Assembly: GCF_965228935.1 (NCBI RefSeq)
Contig: NZ_OZ245846.1
Location: 5,580,001 to 5,644,000 of the forward strand
Direction: 5' to 3'
Source: Ulvibacterium sp965228935
Lineage (GTDB): Bacteria; Bacteroidota; Bacteroidia; Flavobacteriales; Flavobacteriaceae
Length of the DNA stretch: 64,000 nucleotides
In this document: positions 45,321 to 53,191 of the stretch, in pieces
Numbering within the stretch: position 1 is the stretch's first letter
Layout of the letters: each line of letters opens with the position of its first letter
Notes under the pieces: model-generated
Database searches by the model: none
What the model saw: the letters and a program-made list of their open reading frames with translations, nothing else
Told to the model about the DNA's origin: nothing
Program-made: the position numbers and the translations under genes

Positions 45321-46793
45321 CTATTTTTCGCCGGATAAAAGGGTATTTATCACAAATTTCAGGATGGCATCATTGTGGGTTACCATGTCCTTAACCGAAT
45401 TTGAAATCCGGTAATCCGGAACCACGGTTCTTTTTTGGACGTGTTCTTCCATAGTGTAGGCTGCATGTAAAAGGGGTAGGTAAATGGCCGTTTCCGTGTG
45501 GTCCCCCACAATGGAAATCTGGCGTACGCCATTACTGATGCCCGCATACCCATAGGTTTCTTCCCCTACAAGAATGGCCTTGGTGTGTTCCTTTAATAGG
45601 CCAGCGGCAATGCCTGCCGCCGATGTTGTCCCGCCATTGATCAGTACAATTAGGTTTCCGGTATAGGGATAATCCTTAACCGGATCATAAACCATTAAAT
45701 CTCGCAACACCTCGGTTCTTGTTACCTTGAACCTTCCATTTGCAATGGGTACCAGCCTGAACGAAACATCCAAATTTAGTGTATCTCCTGTCGATTCCAA
45801 GAAATACTGATCGTCTCCCAAAGTTGATATTTCTCTTGCCGGAATAATCGGCTTGTTGATAAAATACTGGAGCAAATAGGCCGCATTGCTTGCCTTTCCC
45901 CCGCCATTGTCCCTTAGATCGACAATCAGGTTCTGAATGTTCCGCCGGGATACTTCCTTAAAACAATCTTTGTAGAAATCGGGATAAGTGTTTTCCGGGT
46001 CATTGAAGCCGTCTTTGATGAATCGGTCAATTTTCATGTAGGCATAATCCTCATACACTTCAAAATTGAAGGCTTCTTCTTGTTTTTGTTGAGGATATTT
46101 TTTGGCCTCCTTTTTTTCATAAGCTCCTTTTGAAATTGCATCGACCTTGGCCCGTACGATCTCTTTGGTTCCATAGTCCCGGTACACCATATCCCAAGAT
46201 TGTTGTTCCCCATAAATTTCGGGATAAAGCCTATGGAAAGATCTATAAGGGCCACCCAGCCAATGGTACATGCCATTGGAGCTTTTCCCGTCCGAGGAGT
46301 AATGCCTTAAGATCTCCTGTAAGATTTCATTGCTAAGCTTGCCATCTATCGCAATAATTTCAGAACCTTCGGGAATTTCCAGGGAGCTCATGTTCCTTAG
46401 TATAAAGATTCGCTCATTACGGACATATACTTGGAAGGGAAGCCGTTTCTGATCATTGATAACACTGCCCAGCCCACCAAAGGCATAGGCTTGGGTATGC
46501 CCATCATGAATCGATGCGATTAACCTAAGGACTATTTTGTAAAATGCCGTACCCGTCATGGGTTCGGAGGTTTCCGATTTTAGGTTCTTGAACACTTCCT
46601 CAAATTCCTCGGGGCTTTGGTGGGTATAGGTTCCCGGATGGACGTTGATAAGGGCGGTTTTAAACTTTTCCAGATCGGCGTGCATCTGTTCAGGCCGATA
46701 CGTTATAATCTCCTGTGCCAGACCTGTAAACCCATAAAAACCAAGTAGGAATGTAAAAAACCGCTTTAAGGCCCTATCCATTTTTTTGTTCAT
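45321..46793 (-). CDS. secreted S41-family peptidase (C-terminal processing/tricorn-type)
   Basis: From the ATG at 46793 the protein has 490 residues with a signal sequence (RFFTFLLGFYGFTGLAQ). The catalytic domain contains IVDLRDNGGGKASNAAYLL and LIVLINGGTTSAAGIAAGLL, where Ser of TTSAAG is the nucleophile of S41 enzymes, then AILVGEETYGYAG. An N-terminal helical cap (about 30-120) precedes a small PDZ-like part. It should degrade peptides in the periplasm or at the surface. It is 57 bp downstream of the LamG-like protein gene, same strand. Confidence 0.87.
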   Translation of the reverse strand: MNKKMDRALKRFFTFLLGFYGFTGLAQEIITYRPEQMHADLEKFKTALINVHPGTYTHQSPEEFEEVFKNLKSETSEPMTGTAFYKIVLRLIASIHDGHTQAYAFGGLGSVINDQKRLPFQVYVRNERIFILRNMSSLEIPEGSEIIAIDGKLSNEILQEILRHYSSDGKSSNGMYHWLGGPYRSFHRLYPEIYGEQQSWDMVYRDYGTKEIVRAKVDAISKGAYEKKEAKKYPQQKQEEAFNFEVYEDYAYMKIDRFIKDGFNDPENTYPDFYKDCFKEVSRRNIQNLIVDLRDNGGGKASNAAYLLQYFINKPIIPAREISTLGDDQYFLESTGDTLNLDVSFRLVPIANGRFKVTRTEVLRDLMVYDPVKDYPYTGNLIVLINGGTTSAAGIAAGLLKEHTKAILVGEETYGYAGISNGVRQISIVGDHTETAIYLPLLHAAYTMEEHVQKRTVVPDYRISNSVKDMVTHNDAILKFVINTLLSGEK

Positions 46794-46850
46794 TTTCACA
46801 ATCGATGGTTCCCTACCTCTCCACAAAATCAATTTGAAAGGTTCCGGAAT

Positions 46851-47474
46851 TCAGGGTTTTGGAAGCACTCTTACGTCCTTGAACGAACCTTCCTCGCTAT
46901 CTATCCACAACCCTAATTTCCCTTCGTTTCGAGTGCTTACTTTTTCGACCTCCAAGGTAGGTACATCCGATCGGTTAATATACACCTTTACATTCGGCGT
47001 ATTGATTTCAATGGTAACATGGAACCAATCGTTCGGATCGGGAACGGGTACCGCGGCATTTTCATACTTTCCAGGGAATTTTTTCCGCAATACATGCCAT
47101 ACATTGTCGGGAGCGTTAATGTATTGTACCGCGTTGTTCTTTTTTTCCTGACTTTTAAAATTAAAGGGACGGAAGTAAACGGCATCGTAATGGGTATTGT
47201 CCAGACCGTGAAAGGCCAAACCCAGAAAGCTTTGGCCACGGACGTCCTTTCCCTTTACCTCCAATTCCACAACGCCATTTTTAAAGCTTCTGTCGTTTAA
47301 CCAGAGTAACGCACTTCCATTACCCTTATTTTTTAAATGAATGGTACCATTTTCAAAAGTGGCCGTTCCATTATACGTGGTCCAATTTCTCGGACTAGCC
47401 TTGATGCTCTCTTGAGCATATAAAGTATTGATCGGGATGAATGCGAAAATAAATACGAATACAATTGACCTCAT
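46851..47474 (-). CDS. secreted LamG / DUF1080-like protein
   Basis: The 207-residue protein has a signal peptide (1-20, ending LYAQ) and one jelly-roll domain: NGTATFENGTIHLKNKGNGS, FKNGVVELEVKGKDVRGQSF, GLAFHGLDNTHYDAVYFRPF, WFHVTIEINTPNVKVYINRS, EGKLGLWIDSEEGSFKDVRV. It resembles the 3-keto-disaccharide hydrolase / LamG group, but single-domain members may only bind sugar. It is divergent from the membrane HTH protein at 47581, whose C-terminal domain has a similar fold, and probably co-transcribed with the S41 peptidase. Confidence 0.8.
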   Translation of the reverse strand: MRSIVFVFIFAFIPINTLYAQESIKASPRNWTTYNGTATFENGTIHLKNKGNGSALLWLNDRSFKNGVVELEVKGKDVRGQSFLGLAFHGLDNTHYDAVYFRPFNFKSQEKKNNAVQYINAPDNVWHVLRKKFPGKYENAAVPVPDPNDWFHVTIEINTPNVKVYINRSDVPTLEVEKVSTRNEGKLGLWIDSEEGSFKDVRVLPKP

Positions 47475-47526
47475 GTTTTTTTAGGACAATACTAGGGTAT
47501 ATGAGGTTTTATAGGCAATCATTTCT

Positions 47527-47545
47527 CGGTCAAAACCCGGTCAAA
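47527..47545. promoter_or_regulatory. 11-bp-spaced direct repeat CGGTCAAA in a divergent intergenic region
   Basis: CGGTCAAA at 47527-47534 and 47538-47545, one helical turn apart, between the LamG-like gene and the HTH gene. A TAAATTTG box (47570-47577) directly precedes the ATG at 47581, which would make that transcript nearly leaderless. Operator role is inference. Confidence 0.4.
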
Positions 47546-47580
47546 GCAATTTTATGGAAGCATAATTTCTAAATTTGCAT

Positions 47581-48843
47581 ATGGCAAGATCTGAACAGGA
47601 ATTTATCGACCTCTGTAAAAAACAAATAGAACGAAAGTTCCTATTTGGAACCGGCAATGAGGTAACGCAAAGGGACCTGGAGGTTTTGTCGGAGCATATA
47701 GAAGAAAAAACGGGCACCAACATAAGTCTTTCCACTTTAAAGCGTCTTTGGAAGAACAACTATAAACAGAGGCCTCAATTGGCTACACTCAATGCCTTGG
47801 CCGCAATCCTCGAATTCAAGGATTGGCAAAATTTTAAGAGCGCCCATGCCCGCAAACGGACTTCCTTGGCCAAGATGCTACAGTGGTCCGTCCCCGGCCT
47901 TTTACTGGCCATTGTCCTGCTTTCCATATTTGGTTCTTCATCCGAATCGGAAAAAAACGGCAAAGAAACATTCGAACAGATTCAGATTACGGGACCCATT
48001 CGTTTTGAAACTTCCAAAACGGTAACCCAGGGCATCCCCAATACTGTGGTCTTTTCTTATGACGTATCCAAGGTGGTCGCCGACTCATTTTACATCCAAC
48101 AATCCTGGGATCCCAACAATAAGGTGGCCATTGACCCCAAAGGCAGTGCCCTTACCAGTATCTATTATGAGTCCGGTTATCACCGGGCCAGATTAATGGC
48201 CAATGATTCCGTTATAGCCCAAAGGCCCATCCATATTCTGAGTGAGGATTGGGAACCCCATTTGTATTACGAGGAAGAGGATATGCCGATTAATCTCAAA
48301 GACGAATCCTTTATTGCCAATGGCCAATTGCATTTGGACAAAACAGTATTGGAAAAGTATAAAATAGACCTTTCCAAGGAATTTTACAGTAGAATCTCCA
48401 ATAGTCAAATCTTTGATGTACACTCCGATAATTTTAACCTTTTTACGCGGCTGAAAGTAGATGGTGTGCGCAATGAGCTATGTCCCTGGGTGTCCGTTAT
48501 CATCGTAACGGAAGTACACATTTTTAGGGTAACCTTAATGGACAAGGGTTGCGAAAAATATGCCGGTTACAAACTGGGGGAAATTTCGAAGGGCGGTCAT
48601 GACAATGACCTTTCCGCCCTAGGGTGTGCTATTACCGATTGGCAGGATTTGGAAATAAGGGTAAAGGGCAAGCATGCCCAAATCTATCTCAACGATACCC
48701 TGACCTATGCGGAAACCTTCCATAAAGATCTGGGAAAGATAGCCGCGCTTGTCTATGCTTTTGACGGAACTGGATCCATGGATTATATAAAATTACAGGA
48801 CGGCAATGGGCAAATCGTATTCGAGGATGGTTTTGAAAGGTAG
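47581..48843 (+). CDS. membrane-anchored HTH protein with PKD-like and LamG-like periplasmic domains
   Basis: The ATG at 47581 gives 420 residues; a TTG two codons earlier is less likely. Residues 1-90 form a helical DNA-binding-like region found at the start of many Bacteroidota proteins (ISLSTLKRLWKNNYKQRPQL, LNALAAILEFKDWQNF). A membrane helix follows at about 100-118. Outside lie a beta domain (about 130-220, VVFSYDVSKVVADSFYIQQS) and a LamG-like domain (about 235-415, YSRISNSQIFDVHSDNFNLF, DWQDLEIRVKGKHAQIYLND). A one-piece sensor, regulating the divergent secreted LamG protein, is a reasonable inference. Confidence 0.75.
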   Translation: MARSEQEFIDLCKKQIERKFLFGTGNEVTQRDLEVLSEHIEEKTGTNISLSTLKRLWKNNYKQRPQLATLNALAAILEFKDWQNFKSAHARKRTSLAKMLQWSVPGLLLAIVLLSIFGSSSESEKNGKETFEQIQITGPIRFETSKTVTQGIPNTVVFSYDVSKVVADSFYIQQSWDPNNKVAIDPKGSALTSIYYESGYHRARLMANDSVIAQRPIHILSEDWEPHLYYEEEDMPINLKDESFIANGQLHLDKTVLEKYKIDLSKEFYSRISNSQIFDVHSDNFNLFTRLKVDGVRNELCPWVSVIIVTEVHIFRVTLMDKGCEKYAGYKLGEISKGGHDNDLSALGCAITDWQDLEIRVKGKHAQIYLNDTLTYAETFHKDLGKIAALVYAFDGTGSMDYIKLQDGNGQIVFEDGFER

Positions 48844-48915
48844 AATTACCAAAAAAGGGAATTGATGATTTTAAGGGGGTTTACATGGGGTATCAAAGAT
48901 CATAAATTGAATGTT

Positions 48916-49074
48916 TCAAGGGAATTTTGGATCCTTAGCATCCAGTACCACTAATTTGCGCGTTTTGGGAACGGCTTCTTTTTTGTGAACTATCACTTTG
49001 CCTGGCCAAAAAAATTGAATTCGCTGTCTTAAGGAAGTAATTTCCCTTTTATAGCCCCTGCTGGTTTTTTTCAT
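48916..49074 (-). CDS. possible 52-residue basic protein coupled to the permease gene
   Basis: An ATG at 49072-49074 overlaps the permease stop as ATGA and opens 52 codons (MKKTSRGYKREITSLRQRIQ ... LVVLDAKDPKFP). The product is strongly basic with no signal or known domain. The ATGA overlap favours translation, but base content gives no further support and it could be a relic of a longer 3' extension. Confidence 0.3.
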   Translation of the reverse strand: MKKTSRGYKREITSLRQRIQFFWPGKVIVHKKEAVPKTRKLVVLDAKDPKFP

Positions 49075-51470
49075 TCCGTTCGTAAACTTTTTATGGCAGT
49101 TGCTCTTCCGGCCTTGATGGCCTGAAAACTTACCGTAAGAATGGTAATCGCCAATGCACCGACCACTGCCAATACAAAAATCCACCACTTAATACCGATC
49201 CGATAGGCATAGTTTTGTAACCAGCCGTTCATCACGTAATAAGATATGGGTATGGCAATAAAGCATGAAATGGCGACCAGCTTCAGAAAATCCTTTGAAA
49301 GCATGTTCCACACATTGAACATTGAGGCGCCCAATACCTTTCTAACCCCGATTTCCTTGGTGCGCTGCTCCGCTACAAACGACGTCAATCCAAATAATCC
49401 CAGACAACTGATCAAAATCGCAAGGGCCGTGAAAATTCCTGATAACGTTCCTATACGCTCCTCGGCTGCAAACTTTTCCCCGTACTCGGTATCAATAAAA
49501 TCATATTCAAAAGGAATATCCGGAAAATGTTCCTTAAAGACACGTTCAACAATTGCAATATTACGGCTTGCACTTTGTCCCGGATTCAACCTTAAATTGT
49601 AGTAACCCAGATTTTGGAACCTATCAAACACATATAGATGTTGCTTTATAGGTTCATAGGGCGATTGGGTAACCATGTCCTCCACAACCCCGATTATCTT
49701 CAAAGGTGGATTTGGATATTCTACGTCATCATGCTTTAATAATTTACCAACAGGGTTTTCCATACCCAGATATCTTTTAGCGGTCTCGTTAATAAGAACG
49801 CCTAGGGAGTCAGAAGCGAAATCCCTTGAAAAATCCCTTCCCTCAACGATTTTCATATTCAATGACTTGGCATACTCGAACGAAACATCGGTCCATGCGA
49901 AATCTTCTTGAAAGCCATCGGGCTTCCCCTCCCAGGTAAACCCATCCCTGTTCGACCAAATTCGTGTTGTAGGGCTACTGGATGCGGACATTTCGATTAC
50001 GGCGCCCGAGTTTATGAACTCGGTTCGCATCAAATCATACTTTCCTACGAAATCATCGGTAAATGTGGCTACCTGAATTAAGCCCTCTTTATCATAGCCT
50101 ACCGGACGATTTTTGGCATAATGGATCTGTTGCATTACGATAAAGGTGCCAATAATAAAGGCGACCGAGACCGTAAACTGGAGCACCACCAGGATTTTCC
50201 TTGACAACCCGGCATATTTACCGGCCTTAAAAGTCCCTTTTAAGACTTCCACAGGCCTAAATGAGGATAGATACAGAGCCGGGTAGCTTCCCGCCACCAA
50301 GGAAGTGAAAAGAATAAAGATTACGGATATCAGCCAAAAGAAGGGATTCGACCAAGGAAAGGCGATTTCCTTTTTCGCCAAATCGTTAAATCCGTCCAAT
50401 GAAAATAGAACGATCAGAATCGCAATACTAAAGGCAAAAACAACCACCAAGAAAGATTCGCTCAAAAACTGATTGATCAACTGACCCCTTTGTGAACCGA
50501 TCGATTTTCGTATACCTACCTCCTTGGATCTTTTTTCGGATCGGGCCGTACTTAGGTTCATGAAGTTGATGCAGGCCAAAAGCAGTACAAAGGCACCAAT
50601 GATACCAAAGGACCACACATATTTTATTCTCCCACCGACTTGTTTGCCATTTTCAAAATTCCCATGTAGATACCAATCCTTCATCGGAAAAAGAAAAATA
50701 TGGGGGTCGAACTCCGCCGTATCCGCATTCAGGTCTTTTTTTACACTGGCTATTTTTGAGGACACGTCTTCCATGTTTGCATTGTCCGCCAATTGCACAA
50801 ACATTTGAAAAGAGTTCTCATCCCAGTCATCCTCGGCATTTCTTGCCCATTCCCGAGCGGAAAGAAAGTAATCCCACGGGGCAATATATTCTACTTCACT
50901 AAAGGTATTGTTGGACGGAATATCTTCATAAACGGCCGAGACCATCATAACATCTTGATTACCAATTTTCAAGGTTTTACCTAAGGGGTCCTCCTCCCCA
51001 AATAACGCATGGGCAAGGGATTTGGAGAGCATGATGGAATTGATTTCCCTTAAACCGTCCTTCTCGCCCTTTATTATATTTAGGTTCAAAAGCTCCGGAG
51101 CTTCTCGTTGCATATATATCCCAGGTCTCGAAATATTGGTTTCACCGTATTTCAGATACAGATTCATTCTCCAAGACGACATAACTAGATGTTTGAAACT
51201 ATCACCATAACCATCTCGCAAGGCTTTCTCCAGCGGCCTCGGAATCGAGGGCCCTGTAGTTGTATTTCCATTAAAGGTCAATGATTGAAATACCTGGGCA
51301 ATCCTATCCTTATTCTTGAAGTAATCATTATAGGATAGTTCATCAAAGACCCAAAGCCCGATCAATAGGGTAACGGTCATGCCAAGGGCAAGTCCACCAA
51401 TGTTTATCGCCGAATAACCCTTGTTCTTCTTGAGGTTGCGCCAGGCAATTGTTATGTAATTCTTCAACAT
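49071..51470 (-). CDS. FtsX/MacB-type permease (799 aa)
   Basis: Begins MLKNYITIAWRNLKKNKGYS; signature loops KEVGIRKSIGS (near 325) and KEIGVRKVLGA (near 715); C-terminal TAIKSLRTE. The family layout is complete. On the minus strand upstream lie a sigma-54-like element and the same paired 17-bp palindromes as before the 29269, 37510 and 40442 genes, with the two site types in swapped order. Confidence 0.92.
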   Translation of the reverse strand: MLKNYITIAWRNLKKNKGYSAINIGGLALGMTVTLLIGLWVFDELSYNDYFKNKDRIAQVFQSLTFNGNTTTGPSIPRPLEKALRDGYGDSFKHLVMSSWRMNLYLKYGETNISRPGIYMQREAPELLNLNIIKGEKDGLREINSIMLSKSLAHALFGEEDPLGKTLKIGNQDVMMVSAVYEDIPSNNTFSEVEYIAPWDYFLSAREWARNAEDDWDENSFQMFVQLADNANMEDVSSKIASVKKDLNADTAEFDPHIFLFPMKDWYLHGNFENGKQVGGRIKYVWSFGIIGAFVLLLACINFMNLSTARSEKRSKEVGIRKSIGSQRGQLINQFLSESFLVVVFAFSIAILIVLFSLDGFNDLAKKEIAFPWSNPFFWLISVIFILFTSLVAGSYPALYLSSFRPVEVLKGTFKAGKYAGLSRKILVVLQFTVSVAFIIGTFIVMQQIHYAKNRPVGYDKEGLIQVATFTDDFVGKYDLMRTEFINSGAVIEMSASSSPTTRIWSNRDGFTWEGKPDGFQEDFAWTDVSFEYAKSLNMKIVEGRDFSRDFASDSLGVLINETAKRYLGMENPVGKLLKHDDVEYPNPPLKIIGVVEDMVTQSPYEPIKQHLYVFDRFQNLGYYNLRLNPGQSASRNIAIVERVFKEHFPDIPFEYDFIDTEYGEKFAAEERIGTLSGIFTALAILISCLGLFGLTSFVAEQRTKEIGVRKVLGASMFNVWNMLSKDFLKLVAISCFIAIPISYYVMNGWLQNYAYRIGIKWWIFVLAVVGALAITILTVSFQAIKAGRATAIKSLRTE

Positions 51471-51558
51471 GGTATCTAGGTTACGGATACTATACCTTAG
51501 GTTCGCTTCGTATTATTTGAATTTTGGTCTTGGGACCCAATACGATAAAATATCTTGG

Positions 51559-51574
51559 TTCTAAATTCATGCCA
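51559..51574 (-). promoter_or_regulatory. sigma-54-like -24/-12 promoter
   Basis: On the minus strand TGGCATGAATTTAGAA; -24 half TGGCA intact, GG-N10 spacing, weaker -12 half. It lies 89 bp before the 51470 start codon. Confidence 0.5.
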
Positions 51575-51637
51575 TGATTCCAATTCTTTTGTAATCAATC
51601 CATTACGAAGAATAGTATAAAAATGAAGCTAGGCCAT

Positions 51638-51677
51638 TGTCCAATTATTGGACATAGAAATGTAAAGAAAATTTACA
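51638..51677 (-). promoter_or_regulatory. paired 17-bp palindromic activator sites before the 51470 permease
   Basis: TGTCCAATTATTGGACA (51638-51654, a perfect palindrome around one T) and TGTAAAGAAAATTTACA (51661-51677), centres 23 bp apart. The near centre is 73 bp from the first G of the -24 box, the same distance as at the other three loci. Confidence 0.75.
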
Positions 51678-51838
51678 CTTTGTAAATAGGTTCGGTTGGT
51701 ACTATTATCTATATGGGGCTTAAAATGAAACCATTTCAATGGTTCCATATAACCAACCTTTCTTGGGAATAAGCTCATTACGTCCAATCTGTCCAATTAA
51801 CTCGTCGTTTTAAACTACTCCATTTATGGCTATTCTTT

Positions 51839-51880
51839 CTACTCCTCCCTCAAGGTATGCACAGGATTCCCGTTGAGTTT
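51839..51880 (-). pseudogene. relic of a permease 3' end
   Basis: The minus strand encodes KLNGNPVHTLREE followed by TAG, nearly the C-terminus of the 53192 permease (NPVHTLREE). Sequence upstream of it does not continue the gene. Flanking DNA (CTATTCTT...CTCCTCCC) also resembles 53170-53210. Confidence 0.75.
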
Positions 51881-51941
51881 GAAAAACTAATTTTTAATGG
51901 GTCATTTTATTTCTGCATTGACAGTTAATGAACTTTAGAAG

Positions 51942-52184
51942 CGGCTTAAGGAAAAAGTAACAGTTGCCTATCCAATTGAAGACATGATATACGGAAAGAG
52001 GGAATTACAAAGGTTGATAGACCAGATTTATACTTCATTACGGCCTAAAACCCTGGAACTGTTCAAACTATCCAAGAATCAAGGCCTTACCCACCAGGAA
52101 ATTGCTTCCTTAAAGAACATCTCGGCTAAAACCGTGCTAAGACCCAACCATAGCGGTGGGAATAAATTTCCAGCCCTTGTTTAG
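51942..52184 (+). pseudogene. ECF sigma factor fragment (region 4 only)
   Basis: The frame reads RLKEKVTVAYPIEDMIYGKR, then IYTSLRPKTLELFKLSKNQG and LTHQEIASLKNISAKTV, which is the region 2-4 linker and most of region 4 of an ECF sigma factor; a stop precedes 51942 and the end after KTV is unrelated. Region 2 is missing. The nearest complete homologues in the window (19104, 60158) are not its direct source. It is more likely a relic than a gene. Confidence 0.65.
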
Positions 52185-52205
52185 TCTTTGTCCGTTCTGG
52201 TTTTG

Positions 52206-53009
52206 TTATTCACTCAATAATTCAAGAGTAACCAGATAAGCACAGTGGTCCGATGCAATCGTATCTCTAATAACTTCACGATCAATGATTTTCCAACGGT
52301 CTTTTGGATAAAACATTACGTAGTCGATTTTTACCTTCGGGTTATCGGAAGGATGAGTAGGTTCTGGGTTTTCTTTATCATAGGTAGCTTCCCAAATCTC
52401 CTCAAGAATGGAAATGGATCCACTTTCTGGGGTTGCATTGAGGTCTCCCGCTAAAATGGTAGGGTACTTGTTCTTGGAAAACACTTCGTTTATCTTTTTA
52501 GCCTGCAATTCTCTCCCAGCACTACCTTCATGGGCAAAATGTGTGCCTATAAAGGCAATCGTATCCTTTGAAGGTAATTCTGCCACTATTTCAATGGCGG
52601 CCCTGGGTTCCTGTCCCGGTATGTATGGTAAGGCCACGTTCCTTGTACTCAAAAATGAAAATTTGGACAATATTCCTTCACCATACTCTCCCCCGTCATA
52701 ATACATCGCCCTTGCAAATAAGGGAACCATTTTGGTCCTCCAACCCAATTCAGTGGCCAAATCGTATTTCTTGGACCTGTTTACTTTATAGTCCACTTCT
52801 TGCATGGCTACAAAATCTGGATCTACATCGTTTATGAGTTTTGCCAATACATCTAGATTAAAATCCCCTTTTGTGGTTCTTCCCCCAAGGATATTGAACG
52901 ATAGTACTTTTACAATTTTTTTGTTCTTGACCTTAATTTGAGCGTGTACAGGCGCAAAAGTGAGAAGGCATATTATAACAATCGACATTTGTAATTTCAT
53001 TGGCTTCAT
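52206..53009 (-). CDS. secreted endonuclease/exonuclease/phosphatase-family protein
   Basis: The 267-residue protein has a signal peptide (1-24, ending APVHAQ) and the EEP motifs in order: LSFNILGGR, MQEVDYKV (metal-binding Glu), GTHFAHEGS, LAGDLNATPES, IDYVMFYP and IASDHCAYLV (catalytic Asp-His). The fold covers DNases, phosphodiesterases and sphingomyelinases; export and lack of a DNA-binding extension suggest nucleic-acid scavenging or phosphodiester cleavage outside the cell. It is a single gene with about 180 bp on the upstream side. Confidence 0.87.
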   Translation of the reverse strand: MKPMKLQMSIVIICLLTFAPVHAQIKVKNKKIVKVLSFNILGGRTTKGDFNLDVLAKLINDVDPDFVAMQEVDYKVNRSKKYDLATELGWRTKMVPLFARAMYYDGGEYGEGILSKFSFLSTRNVALPYIPGQEPRAAIEIVAELPSKDTIAFIGTHFAHEGSAGRELQAKKINEVFSKNKYPTILAGDLNATPESGSISILEEIWEATYDKENPEPTHPSDNPKVKIDYVMFYPKDRWKIIDREVIRDTIASDHCAYLVTLELLSE

Positions 53010-53191
53010 AGTTTTTCAGATAAAGGATTATTCCCTTATTTGGTTTTAGAAATCAGTAATCCAATCTGAATTTTGAAACTATCAGGAAACAATCCGAGGA
53101 AAGCTAATAATTAAAATGTTTCGGAACAATAGCTCTTATAAGAAATACTGACCCAATCCTAGTTCATAAGGCTATTATCTTAGAGGACTAT

